DNA of 7,086 bases from Chlorobiota bacterium. GTDB lineage: Bacteria > Bacteroidota > Ignavibacteria > Ignavibacteriales > Ignavibacteriaceae. The stretch lies in NCBI GenBank assembly GCA_008363265.1, contig RHKR01000180.1, forward strand, positions 1 through 7,086. Direction: 5' to 3'. The position numbers were made by a program, and so were the translations under genes. A model generated the notes under the pieces. The model made no database searches and was not told the DNA's origin. It saw only the letters and a program-made list of their open reading frames with translations. Positions 6,710 to 7,086 of the stretch are shown piece after piece. Positions within the stretch are counted from its first letter, which is position 1, and each line of letters begins with the position of its first letter.

Positions 6710-7086
6710 GCAGAATGCTTGCGACCGACTGGTGTGAAAAGTGGGCACAATACTCCCCAAAGAAACTCTTTTTAAGAGAATACTCGACAGGTCTTGAATG
6801 GGCCTACAAAGATTTTAACGACAGGGCAGAAGCCCTGGCACAGCACCTGACCAAAGATATTGGACTGAAAAAAGGTGACAGGATCGGTGTGTACTCAAAG
6901 AACAGGGCAGAGTTTATTCTGCTTTATGTCGCTTGCGTAAAAACTGGTACAATCCTAGTTCCGCTTAATTTCCGTCTCACACCCCGTGAGCTTGACACTC
7001 TTATCGGCGATGCTGAACCGGCACTCTTTCTATATGAAGCCTGCTTTGCGGAAGAGGTGGAACGGTTAAGCACGCTGGAAGCCATT
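6706..7086 (+). CDS. AMP-forming acyl-CoA ligase (ANL superfamily), N-terminal part, runs off window
   Basis: The ATG at 6706 overlaps the symporter's TGA, with GGAGG at 6692-6696 spaced 9 bases away. The frame then stays open for 127 codons to the window end. The visible part is the start of the large N-terminal ANL domain: a W-C-x-x-W-A opening, the LEWAYKDFNDRAEALAQHL segment, GLKKGDRIGVYSKN, and VKTGTILVPLNFRLTPREL, a stretch well conserved in fatty-acyl and aryl CoA ligases. The P-loop and adenylation motifs lie beyond the edge, so substrate class cannot be judged. Such enzymes activate a carboxylic acid with ATP and CoA through an acyl-adenylate. Tight coupling to the symporter suggests that the imported acid is activated directly. 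Family call is good; substrate unknown. Confidence 0.85.
   Translation, partial: MSRMLATDWCEKWAQYSPKKLFLREYSTGLEWAYKDFNDRAEALAQHLTKDIGLKKGDRIGVYSKNRAEFILLYVACVKTGTILVPLNFRLTPRELDTLIGDAEPALFLYEACFAEEVERLSTLEAI

Overview
The window holds two gene clusters on the + strand, separated by a regulator gene with its own promoter. Base composition is moderate. A clear TAnnTTTG-type -7 box with an upstream TTG, of the kind used by the Bacteroidota/Chlorobi/Ignavibacteria lineage, together with the protein styles, suggests a member of that superphylum, perhaps an Ignavibacteria-like bacterium. This assignment is inference and only moderately secure.

Region 1 (about 1-2732) is a signalling cluster. It contains the C-terminal ATPase domain of a histidine kinase (cut by the window edge), a cobalamin (B12)-binding sensor gene carrying the W-x9-EH motif known from light-sensing adenosylcobalamin domains such as CarH, and a complete PAS-like histidine kinase. 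The three genes are joined by ATGA stop/start overlaps. The sensor reading frame is interrupted by two in-frame stops, TAA at 454-456 and TAG at 958-960, while the surrounding frame stays intact and conserved. It therefore looks like a recently broken gene, unless the stops are sequence errors or are read through.

Region 2 (2733-3500) holds a promoter, a GbsR/MarR-type repressor gene and two near-identical palindromes. One palindrome sits just downstream of the regulator's own promoter and the other lies ahead of the next cluster. They share 14 of 16 bases and have the same spacing, so they are good candidates for the operators of this regulator.

Region 3 (3501-7086) is a lipid/carboxylate cluster: a FabG-like short-chain dehydrogenase, a FabH-fold (KAS III-like) enzyme with the nucleophilic Cys but without the usual His and Asn, a sodium:solute symporter that appears to lack a segment between two membrane helices, and the start of an AMP-forming acyl-CoA ligase that runs off the window. 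Together they suggest sodium-driven uptake of a carboxylate, its activation to a CoA thioester, and acyl transfer or condensation plus 3-oxo/3-hydroxy redox chemistry, all under control of the GbsR-like protein. The substrate cannot be read from the sequence.

No tRNA, rRNA, CRISPR array, insertion sequence or convincing terminator was seen.
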